Assembly: GCA_964490975.1 (NCBI GenBank)
Contig: CAZBEQ010000002.1
Location: 86,246 to 150,245, forward strand
DNA from: DTU013 sp964490975
GTDB lineage: Bacteria > Bacillota > Clostridia > Acetivibrionales > DTU013
Length of the DNA: 64,000 bases
Direction: 5' to 3'
Positions 51,601-60,334 of this stretch are shown piece after piece (position 1 is the stretch's first letter; each line of letters starts with the position of its first letter). The translations under genes were made by a program, and so were the position numbers. The notes below the pieces were generated by a model. That model saw nothing but the letters and a program-made list of their open reading frames with translations, ran no database searches and was not told the DNA's origin.

Positions 51601-54064
51601 ATTTCTCTCCGGTCGCAGGATCTACATATGCGTCATCATAAGTATATACTTCATTATATATCTCCGAATTGCCCTTATCCCTTATCGTCTTTCTCTTAAT
51701 CCTGCCGTCCCCGATATACTCATATTCTATCTTTCTGCTATCCTCACTTGAATTATGATTATTTTCCTCACAGATTCTCATGTTTCTATCATATTTGTAT
51801 TGATTCAAGTATTCACCGGTGGTCACATCCTGTTCGAACAATAGGTTACCCAGCCTATCATAACCGTACTTTAATTGTTTACCTAATTCATTGGTTACCA
51901 AGGTATAGTTCTCTGTAGAATTAGTAACATATTGCATTGTCTTATAGGTCGTATCCGAGTAAGTTTCGCGTGTCACTCGACCAAGCTTGTCATATTGATA
52001 GGAAGTAGTGTTCCCCTGTCCATCCTGTTTCTCCTTAACATTGCCAAACCAATCGTATATGTATCTTTCATCAACAGTACCAGGATTGTTACCCGCAATA
52101 GCAGCAACTGAAAGGTTATCTGCATCCAGTACCCCCTCAACATACTTTCGAGTCAGATATAGTCCATTAAACTTACCATTTCTTGATACTACATTATCAT
52201 CATAGCAATATTTTATATCATTATAATCAGTCCAATTATCCAAATAGTTTTTTTCTTCGATAACATTTCCGTAGACATCATATAAGAATTGCGTTTGCTT
52301 TTTTAATACCCCGTTTTCAAACACTTTTGCATACTCAATACTTTTACCGTCTGATGTCGGCAAATACTGTTCTCTAATTGTATTACCGGCATCTCTCTTA
52401 TATGTTTTGCTTATAAGATAATGGTATGTTGGATGGTATTGATATGTGGTTTTGTATTCAATGTTTGTTTTATCGCCCGCAGCTTTACTGCTCCAATATT
52501 CCAAAAGATCACGGTATATGTCATAGGTAAAATTCTGAATACTTTCTACATATTGACCTGTTGTTTTATTATATGTTCTATAAGTAGTCTTCGCTAGTTG
52601 TCTATTACTATCATACTCATTAATAGTTTCATTTTTATAGTCAGGTCCGATTGCTACACTATTTGTAAGTAAGCAATTGTCATCAAAAATAAGTCGGTCA
52701 GTATTTTCAGTCCCATCAGCATTGAATGTCATAACATCCGTTGTAGTACCGTAAGGCTCGGAATATGGCCACCCGTCATACTCAGCAGAATCATTTCTAT
52801 TATATAGATACACCTTTGAAATTGATGTGGTATTATTATAATCAACGCTGTTGAACATTTTATAGAATTGCATTGATCCATCTTCACCGAGGTTTTTTGT
52901 ATATATGTAATTTATAAAAACGGAATAACCGCCTGATGGATAATTTATTTTACGAAGACATGCAAAGAAATTATCAACACCATTGCCATCTCCTAGTACA
53001 GAATTCACCTCTTTAACATCAGCATCAGCTTTACATAAGTTAAAGTGGTACAGATAGGATGTAACACGGTTTTCAACATCCGTAACTGAAGACAAATAAT
53101 ATTCAGAGTCCAGAATGTAGTTTTGAAATTCACTCGAAGCTTGACTTCTAATCAATGCTTTTTGGTACAAAATACTTTTAGTCTGCCCATCTCCATATAC
53201 AGAAACAGTCAAAGTATTATTTGTATCATTATAGTTAAAATATATGTCTCTACCTACACTGTCTATTATATGACTAATATAATAAAAACTTTCATCTCCA
53301 AGCTCTCTAGTCGAGTACTGAAAGGTTATGTGATTATCATAACGATCTCCAATACCAATTAAATAACCATAATAGTTAAAAAAATACTTTCTCCCATCCT
53401 TCTCCTCAAGTGCCCACACTGAGTCTGCCACCATATTATTCGACTGGCCATTATTAAATGTCCCAAGAACACCATTCGGTGCATAATCGTACTTTAATCT
53501 GTACTCCTGTAAGTTTTCATCTTTTAAATAGAAACAATTACTATATACATCGAAATTACCTTCCGGCATTATAAATATGACACCTTTTGAGCCAATATGA
53601 AGTTCTCTTGGCCAGCCACTTCTTACAACCAGGTGCGGCAGATCAAGAGCCCATCCCGTACCTATATCAAACAACTTGTCATTTAATGTATATGGGTATC
53701 TATCGTCTACTAGTTTCTGTTGACCATTGATTATTGAATAATGAGTCAATATATCATATGTATTTGATTGTTGTAAGCTATAATATCTGGTTAAGTTAAA
53801 GTCCAAACCATTTTTACCCTTAAGAGAGAGATCAGTACATTTTATTTCCATATTCCCCGTAACTGGGCTAATATACCTTCCGCCGATTTCCTGTATTGTT
53901 AATGGTGTAGTTATATCCTTTTTGTATGCCGCACGCGGATATATTTCATTATTGATTAAGTCAAGTGTTGCATCTGCAAAAATATCTATAGTTCCTATGA
54001 TGAAGATCATTAGCATGGTAAAAAAGACGGATGTAATTTTAATTAATGTTTTCGCTTTCATCAT
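48614..54064 (-). CDS. RHS/YD-repeat polymorphic toxin
   Basis: 1816 residues. A signal peptide (about 1-32) is followed by an N-terminal beta-rich region to about 470, then dozens of YD repeats ('YEYDHQGRLLKMTDPMGMSE', 'YGYDANGNMTSKTDRNGNIT') and the RHS core end 'YYLRARYYDSEIGRFISEDS' ... 'PLSLNLYTYCLNNPVNMFDP'. The last about 230 residues are a unique tip ('NCIDQLYRPGGTIGDGGTAD', 'LQNIINKQNLNANDLKTAQK'), probably a toxin; its fold class was not assigned. RHS shells encapsulate and deliver such tips between cells, as with WapA. The start overlaps the preceding gene by 4 nt (ATGA), so translation is coupled. Confidence 0.92.
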   Translation of the reverse strand: MMKAKTLIKITSVFFTMLMIFIIGTIDIFADATLDLINNEIYPRAAYKKDITTPLTIQEIGGRYISPVTGNMEIKCTDLSLKGKNGLDFNLTRYYSLQQSNTYDILTHYSIINGQQKLVDDRYPYTLNDKLFDIGTGWALDLPHLVVRSGWPRELHIGSKGVIFIMPEGNFDVYSNCFYLKDENLQEYRLKYDYAPNGVLGTFNNGQSNNMVADSVWALEEKDGRKYFFNYYGYLIGIGDRYDNHITFQYSTRELGDESFYYISHIIDSVGRDIYFNYNDTNNTLTVSVYGDGQTKSILYQKALIRSQASSEFQNYILDSEYYLSSVTDVENRVTSYLYHFNLCKADADVKEVNSVLGDGNGVDNFFACLRKINYPSGGYSVFINYIYTKNLGEDGSMQFYKMFNSVDYNNTTSISKVYLYNRNDSAEYDGWPYSEPYGTTTDVMTFNADGTENTDRLIFDDNCLLTNSVAIGPDYKNETINEYDSNRQLAKTTYRTYNKTTGQYVESIQNFTYDIYRDLLEYWSSKAAGDKTNIEYKTTYQYHPTYHYLISKTYKRDAGNTIREQYLPTSDGKSIEYAKVFENGVLKKQTQFLYDVYGNVIEEKNYLDNWTDYNDIKYCYDDNVVSRNGKFNGLYLTRKYVEGVLDADNLSVAAIAGNNPGTVDERYIYDWFGNVKEKQDGQGNTTSYQYDKLGRVTRETYSDTTYKTMQYVTNSTENYTLVTNELGKQLKYGYDRLGNLLFEQDVTTGEYLNQYKYDRNMRICEENNHNSSEDSRKIEYEYIGDGRIKRKTIRDKGNSEIYNEVYTYDDAYVDPATGEKYQKAEKTVTTYYPWKSMTTNVYTNKHGEVVKTGRIYNGIEYADTYKYDYIGNKTEEKSARAYQEGWTNPWTAKYEYDFAGRPVKTFNIEGNYTLTEYDALGKIKAVTDFKGNLATPKYSTTYKYDKLGRTIEENIPFAKINNTIYNTIKKNYYDRNGNVIISKTSSNKPGQTMAYSRQDYEYNTRNLLTKVLKFETANKANYTQYYYDAAGNKLRQYTGLSSPLKINGLDKIVDGSDHSYSTTKYEYDHQGRLLKMTDPMGMSESYGYDANGNMTSKTDRNGNITTNIYDYLSRLKSTSVVTPDGKGNTSHTYEYGFNDKVTLSDNITYEYDSLDRLMKETDGNIVKEYAYDAADNRKTYTLTLGGVVKLSTSYTYDNMNRLYQVFENDQLVAIYTYDENGNRKSLKYSNGNDTAYVYNLANKLVDLSNTNGAGSQISHYSYEYYLDGNQSRKSDSTSGKATTYSYDGLSRLTSESNSSIGTVTSAIGYIYDDYNNRKTLIATGINPYTTSYVYDLNSRLLAETKEAADITEVTSYSYDNNGNQIYKGTEVFVPDNGEQEAVSISVAGLADDSVSLMEYNGLNQLIKTTSDNTVAEYTYNANGLRAAKSVNGVLTKHVWDGDQISIELNGAGNITSKYIRGINLICAETPAGGTKKWYAYNGHGDVVQLTDTAGNTVKSYEYDAFGSESNIDPNDTNVSRYCGEYFDSETGNYYLRARYYDSEIGRFISEDSVWGSDSDPLSLNLYTYCLNNPVNMFDPSGHEAEIYLSQLISLKQEYATASASRRTEIAALGVGLRDKIRDSFEYIDGWYNFNDVVNASNLFNGPGGGSVAEVQGLYSYLTSQQAAYKREQTILFCEDVAVVSGSVLVAERLGASAISAIGAGITTGWDKLKNLFGKGQTVRDKLLNSVTNQKLWNCIDQLYRPGGTIGDGGTADFVRNELVNGVPTGMTSHIPKALERIANLQNIINKQNLNANDLKTAQKLLQDLTNALNGK

Positions 54065-55032
54065 TTTTCACCCCCCAGGTATTCCTTGACATCTTCCCAG
54101 CTTCTATTACCATTTTTAATTTCCAATACTCTATCCACTGTTGTTTTATTTGCTGCAGCCAGGTGTTTTGCGTATGCAATTTGACTCATTTGCTCAATTC
54201 CATTAGCTTTAAATAATTTAATTTCCTCATCTGTTATTTTATAAGCTTTTATCAAGACCTCATCCATACTAGCCTGAGAATCTTCAACTGCCGATACATT
54301 TGCTTGTATATTTTTTTCCTGCAAAACCTGTTTTGGTTGTTTCTTTTTCCATTCTTTCAAATGCTTTTGATCGATTTCTGATAACTTTTTTCCTTTTTTG
54401 ACCTCATCGACTACACTGTCAACATCTATATCATAGCAACGGGAGACCATGAACATATCATAAGCCTGCCTGTTTGATATACCCTCGTTTTCCATTTTGG
54501 TAACTTTATTACTGGCCAAGCCTAACATTGTATTATACTTCTTAAAATTAATACCTAGTTTTTGTACAGCAGCATTCCAAATCTTATCGTTGTTATCGAT
54601 GACAGTTTCAATTTCTTTACCATCCTTGTCTTTTGATTTAACTAATTTATATCTCTCAGCCTTCCCCTTTGCTTTTAATATCTTCTCAGGATCTAAACCA
54701 CTTAGCGCGGAATATTCACATGCAATATCAATGTCTTTAAGCGAGTAGCCTTTATCATAAAGATCATAGACCAGTTCATCGGTCTTTATTTTTTGTTTCT
54801 CCTGGCAAATAAGTTTATAATAGACCTTATCGTAGGAGCCTTCTTTTTTCTTCAAGGAAAGCAGCTCAGATTTGCTAATATCAAAGCCCTTAGTAAGCTC
54901 TTTTATCATTGACGTTTCACTAATATCCACACTTTTCTTGTTAGAGTTAGAAACGGCAATAGCCATAGTTGATACACTTAATGATATTACTACTATTGAA
55001 ACCAAGACAAATAACAGTTTCCTACTTTTCAT
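54061..55032 (-). CDS. secreted helical protein between protease and RHS
   Basis: 323 residues from ATG 55032 (GGGGGAT upstream). A signal peptide (about 1-28, ending TMAIAVS) and then a charged, helical body. Several repeated units of about 40 residues recur, for example 'LVYDLYDKGYSLKDIDIACE' and 'KMENEGISNRQAYDMFMVSR', and later 'AKHLAAANKTTVDRVLEIKN'. No family is recognised. It lies 14 bp after the protease stop and overlaps the RHS start by 4 nt, so the three genes are one translational unit. It may be an adaptor or chaperone for the RHS protein; that is inference. Confidence 0.7.
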   Translation of the reverse strand: MKSRKLLFVLVSIVVISLSVSTMAIAVSNSNKKSVDISETSMIKELTKGFDISKSELLSLKKKEGSYDKVYYKLICQEKQKIKTDELVYDLYDKGYSLKDIDIACEYSALSGLDPEKILKAKGKAERYKLVKSKDKDGKEIETVIDNNDKIWNAAVQKLGINFKKYNTMLGLASNKVTKMENEGISNRQAYDMFMVSRCYDIDVDSVVDEVKKGKKLSEIDQKHLKEWKKKQPKQVLQEKNIQANVSAVEDSQASMDEVLIKAYKITDEEIKLFKANGIEQMSQIAYAKHLAAANKTTVDRVLEIKNGNRSWEDVKEYLGGEK

Positions 55033-55046
55033 CACTCAGATCCCCC

Positions 55047-58000
55047 TTATTCTATAGTCAAAGTAAATGTGACCGGTCCGTTGACCGCTGGAACAAATGT
55101 AATAATATCGATGATCCCTGACCACTGTTTACCATATTGAATAGGCTTATCCAGCGTAAATTGGATAATGCCCGGACTTGCTTTATTGATAGTTATATTT
55201 GCTCCCTGAATTATTCCGGCAGTTTTATCTTTCTTATATGTCATTGTACATAGATCCTCAATGCTTGATATATTTTCCTTTTTATATGAAATAGTTATAG
55301 TGCGTCCAATAACATTGGATAGATTTCTCGCCTTTAACACAATATTGAAAGATTGGCCCTGCACGCAAACAGAGGTAAATGAATTTGATAAAGAATTACT
55401 GCTGGGTGATCCTAATACCCATTTCGGTATTTCAAAATACCCTTTTTCGCCATTACCCAACTGGCCATAACTATTGACTCCCCATGCACAAATGGTGTTG
55501 TCATTCTTTAGGGCCAGACCGTGATAGTACCCTCCGGATATAGCTTTGATTCCACTGAGCTCGCTTACTTGAACTGCCGTTGTCCTGTTAATCGTTGTTC
55601 CGTCTCCCAATTGGCAAAAAGTATTATAGCCCCACGCCCATACAGTACCGTTATTCTTCAGTGCCAGGCAGTGATTATATCCTCCTACAATAGCTATAAT
55701 GCCACTTAGTCCTTTTACCTGAACTGCTTTTGTCCTGGTTGTTGTCGATCCGTCTCCCAACTGGCCATAACAATTATACCCCCATGTCCAAACAGTACCG
55801 TCATTCTTTAGTGCCAGACTATGATAGTATGCCCCCGCTATAGCCTTGATCCCACTTAGTCCACTTACCTGTACTGCCATTGTCCTGGAGGTCGTCGTTC
55901 CGTCTCCCAACTGGCCGTAATTATTATAACCCCACGTCCATACAGTGCCGTCATTCTTTAGTGCCAAGCTTTGGAGGTTCCCAGCTGCTATAGCCGTGAC
56001 CCCGCTAAGACCGCTTACCTGCGCTGCCGTTCTCCTGTCCGTTGTCGTTCCGTCTCCCAATTGACCATAATTATTACGTCCCCACGACCATACAGTTCCG
56101 TCGCTCTTCAATGCCAAGCTATGGAAACTACCCCCTGCAATTGCCTTGACTCCACTGAGTCCACTTACCTGTACAGCCTTTGTTCTGGTCGTGACCGTCC
56201 CATCGCCTAATTGACCGTAGTTATTGTACCCCCATGACCATACTGTGCCGTCATTTTTCAGTGCAAGGTTATGATAATCCCCCCCTGAAATAGCCTTAAC
56301 ACCACTGAGCCCGCTTACCTGCACTGGCATTGTCCTGATAGTTGTCGTTCCGTCTCCCAGCTGCCCATAAGAATTATATCCCCATGACCATACCGTACCA
56401 TCACTTTTAAGTGCATGGCTATGATAATTCGCTCCGGCTATAGCCGAGATTCCGGTTAGTCTACTCACCGGTACTGCTGTTGCTCTGATTATTGTTCCAT
56501 CACCCAACTGGCCATAACAATTAAGTCCCCATGTCCATATGGTACCGTCACTCTTCAGCGCAAAACTATGATAGTACCCACCTGTTACAGCTATAATTCC
56601 GTTGAGTCCGTTTACCTGCACCGCCTTTGTTCTGGTCGTGACCGTCCCATCGCCTAATTGACCGTAGTTATTGTACCCCCATGCCCATACTTTTCCATCA
56701 TTTTTCAATGCAAGGCTGTGATAATACCCTATAGCTACAGCCGTGATTCCGGTAAGCCCGCTTACCTGAACCGCCCTTGTTCTATTTGTCTTGGTTCCGT
56801 CTCCCAACTGGCCATAGCCATTGTAGCCCCATGCCCATACCGTGCCATCATTTTTCAGCGCAAGACTATGATTTCCTCCTACTACTATAGTCGAGATTCC
56901 GCTAAGCCCAGTTACCTGCACTGCTGTAGTCCTGGTCGTTGTCGTTCCATCTCCCAGCTGGCCATAGTTATTGTATCCCCAAGCCCATATCGTGCCATCA
57001 TTTTTCAGCGCCAGGTGGTGATTATTCCCGCCCGCTATGGCCGTGATCCCACTGAGTCCACTCACTTGAACCGCTTTTATTCTGGTCGTTGTTGTTCCAT
57101 CTCCCAGTTGGCCATAGTTATTGTATCCCCATGACCATACTGTGCCATCACTCTTTAGCGCAAGACTATGATAAAACCCACCTGCTATGGCCTTAATCCC
57201 ACTGAGTCCACTTACTTGAACCGCTATTGCTTTATTAGTTTTCGTTCCATCTCCCAGCTGGCCATAGGCATTATATCCCCATGTCCATACTGTGCCATCA
57301 TTTTTTAACGCAAGATTATGATAGCCCCCCGCTGATATGGCCTTTATTCCACTAAGACCGCTAACCTGAACTGCTGTTGTCCTGTTAAGCTTATTTCCAT
57401 TTCCCAACTGGCCACAATTGTTATATCCCCATGACCACACTGTACCGTCATTCTTCATCGCAAGACTATGATAAAACCCACTTTTTATTTCGGTGAAAGG
57501 CCCACCTGTCATAGGTGAGGAAAGCAGACTATATTCATCAAAACCGTATTCTATGTTACCTTCACTTACTGTCATTGAGTTTTCAGGGATTTGCAGAATA
57601 TCATTATTTTTAACATTACATAATACATTAGTGCAGTTTATTGTTACACTGTTATTAACTTTGAAAGTTAAGCTCGATAAGCGGTCAGAACATGTTTGAA
57701 TCCTATCAATAACATCTGATATGCCTGTTTCCTTATCCATACTTAATAAAAGTGCAGACGTGCCTGATATAAAAGCTGTCGAAATTGAGGTTCCGCTATC
57801 TAAACCGTAACAATTGCCAGGTAAAGTGCTTTGTATTTCTTCACCTGGCGCTGCAATATCGACAATGTTTTCACTAAAGTTTGAAAACACGGATAGTTTA
57901 CCGCTCTGGTTCACTGAAGCAACTGTGATAATATTAGGGCAATCATATGACGCCGGATAGATAGGAGATGTATCTAAATTGGAGCTATTATTTCCCGCTG

Positions 58001-60031
58001 CGCAAACAAATAATGCTCCAGTATTCTGTATTGCATCTCTTAATGCCTGATTTTCATAGGTGCTACCCCAACTACAGTTTAATATTTTGACATTTTCACG
58101 TTCAGCATATTCAATCGCGTCAATGATGTCGCTGGTATAGGCTTTACCATTCTTAAACACCTTAAGAAGCATGACTTTTGCATCCGGTGCTACTCCTGCA
58201 ATTCCTTTATCGTTATCTTTGACTGCAGCGATCGTGCCGGCTATGTGTGTTCCATGCTTCTCCTCATCAATATTTGATGTGTCAAAAACTACATTGCTAT
58301 CATCTGTAAAATTCCACCCGTTTACATCATCAACATACCCGTTATTGTCATCATCGATGCCATTGTCCGGTACCTCGTCGGCATTTATCCAAATATTTTC
58401 AAATAAATCTTCGTGGCAGATATCCACGCCTGTATCGATTATGCCTACCGTTACACCTTCGCCGGTTGACATAGCCCACGCACCCTCTATATCTATATCG
58501 CAAGCATATTGTGCCTGATCTGATTTAGTGTTGTTTTGCTCTTCCATAAATAATGGATCATAAATAATCTCCATTAATTTATCTTGGTTGAGATTGACTG
58601 GTATATCGCCTGAATCCAATCTTATTTTTATCTCTTCTATTGGATTGGAAATTAAGTACTCTTTAAGTTCCGGGTTCTCATTTACTATATCCTGTAAGTG
58701 AAACGGAAGAAAATCCAGCTTTTCTTGAATAGAATTTATTCCATCATCGAGATTAGAAGTGCTATTGTTCTCCAACCCCCATTGAGTATTATAATACGGA
58801 TCATTTGAGGATAGATCTAATAAATAATCCGGCTGAATGTATTCTATTTCATTGCTGGAATTCTCACCTTCAATAATATCTGTTATTTCTTTGAGTTTTC
58901 TCTTTTCCCCAAGAGAAATTCTTTGTGTGCCTTTTTTTCTGTTTACTTTAGTATCCTTACTAATAATATCAACGTTCTTCTTTTTTAGTGATTTCTGAAC
59001 CTTATCTTGAACATTGTTATTTTTGTACTTAATAATAAAACGATCGGACTCATAATCAGGATTGCCAACAACCTTTATGCCTGATTTTTTTGTGATTTTA
59101 GAGATAACACCGGTAACAGCAGGATCTTGGATATCATCAATAATTATTTCTGAATTTTTAGTTAAATCTGTGGTTTGATCTGTGGTTTGATCTGTGGTTT
59201 GGTCTGTGGTTTGGTCTGTGGTTTGATCTGTGGTTTGGTCTGTGGTTTGATTTGTGNNNNNNNNNNNNNNNNNNNNNNNNNNNNNNNNNNNNNNNNNNNN
59301 NNNNNNNNNNNNNNNNNNNNNNNNNNNNNNNNNNNNNNNNNNNNNNNNNNNNNNNNGTCTGTGGTTTGGTCTGTGGTTTGATCTGTGGTTTGGTCTGTGG
59401 TTTGATTTGTGGTTTGATCTGTGGTTTGATCTGTGGTTTGATCTGTGGTTTGGTCTGTGGTTTGGTCTGTGGTTTGATCTGTGGTTTGGTCTGTGGTTTG
59501 ATTTGTGATTTGATTTGTGGTTTGGTCTGTGGTTTGGTCTGTGGTTTGGTCTGTGGTTTGGTGTGTGGTTTGGTGTGTGGTTTGATCTGTAGTTTGGTCT
59601 GTAGTTTGGTCTGTAGTTTGGTCTGTGGTTTGATCTGTAGTTTGGTCTGTGGTTTGATCTGTTAATGATTTTGTATGTGCATTGATAATATTACTTTCAA
59701 AAATTGTATTACCATCCGAATTTTTTGCCTTAACGCAGTATTGATATTCAGTATCGGGTATAAGTCCTGTGTCTGTATATGTAAATGAATCCGTCGAATT
59801 TATGAATTCACCATCTCTAAATATATCGTATGAATACAAAGAATCTTTTATTTGCTTAAAGGTCCATACTAGTTCAACAATATTATCTGTGGTCTCTAAA
59901 GCTATTAGTTCAATATTGTTAGTTTTGATTGGGTCTACATTTTCTAATGAATTAACGTTCTGAATAAAAACACAATTAAGAAAAAATAAAATTACTAGAA
60001 TGCCTGAAAAAAGCCTCTTTGCTGTTTTCAT
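55047..60031 (-). CDS. secreted subtilisin-like protease with FN3, TTDQ repeats and 14 RCC1 repeats
   Basis: One gene, split in appearance by the 100-N gap. From ATG 60031 (GGGGGG upstream): signal peptide (1-27), FN3 domain (about 30-115), Thr-Thr-Asp-Gln repeats entering the gap, and in the frame after the gap more TTDQ, an S8 propeptide ('DRFIIKYKNNNVQDKVQKSL' ... 'EYIQPDYLLDL', 'NDPYYNTQWGLENN'), the S8 catalytic domain with 'VGIIDTGVD', 'HGTHIAGTIAA' and 'SGTSISTAFISG', then 14 RCC1 repeats of about 51 residues (57480 to 55430) and a C-terminal beta domain with cohesin-like features. Reading frames agree only if the real gap length is 2 mod 3. A leucine codon at 58775 is not a start. It heads an operon with the secreted protein and RHS genes. 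Confidence 0.85.
59164..59660 (-). repeat. 12-bp tandem repeat encoding TTDQ, with assembly gap
   Basis: About 30 visible copies of a 12-mer (minus strand ACCACAGATCAA or ACCACAGACCAA) on both sides of a run of 100 Ns. The encoded Thr-Thr-Asp-Gln array links the FN3 domain and the protease part. Variants (TTHQ, TTNQ, ITNQ) occur in the middle-left part. Length is likely variable between strains and the true copy number is unknown. Confidence 0.9.
59257..59356. other. assembly gap (100 N)
   Basis: A round 100-N block inside the tandem repeat, the usual placeholder of unknown length. It causes the apparent frame change in the protease gene. Confidence 0.97.
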
Positions 60032-60085
60032 AGTTGACCCCCCAATTATTCCCTGCCAAAATAATTCAATTTAGTATACCTTTAT

Positions 60086-60114
60086 ACTATAAACCAAGGA
60101 ATAATTGTATTCAA
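60086..60114 (-). promoter_or_regulatory. candidate promoter of the protease-RHS operon
   Basis: Minus strand: TTGAAT (60114-60109), 17 bp, TATAGT (60091-60086), about 55 bp before the protease ATG. Reasonable but not perfect hexamers. The rest of the spacer to 60334 shows no gene. Confidence 0.5.
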
Positions 60115-60334
60115 CTCCAAAAATTCGACTTTTTTCGATTATTTGGCTTCTATAATGATGAACGTGCTTGAATTAACCCTACTTCTCCACATTTTAGCCT
60201 ATCCCCTGCCCACGCGGCCACTCACATTCTTGTATAAGAGTAATACTTATACTATAGTGACACCTAAAGATTGTCTGCCCAGATACTAGATCCCTTAAAA
60301 ATAATGTTTCTCCACAGCTTACACTCTATAATTT

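Noticed and set aside
58775..58777. Start of the protease at 58775
   Set aside because: The codon is TTG within an uninterrupted frame; the upstream codons encode a typical subtilase propeptide end, so it is internal.
59164..59660. Tandem repeats as a possible CRISPR array
   Set aside because: The unit is 12 bp without spacers, and it encodes a regular TTDQ peptide in the frame of the flanking protease gene.
59252..59665. Plus-strand ORFs encoding Cys-Gly-Leu repeats
   Set aside because: They are the antisense of the TTDQ repeat and include the N block.
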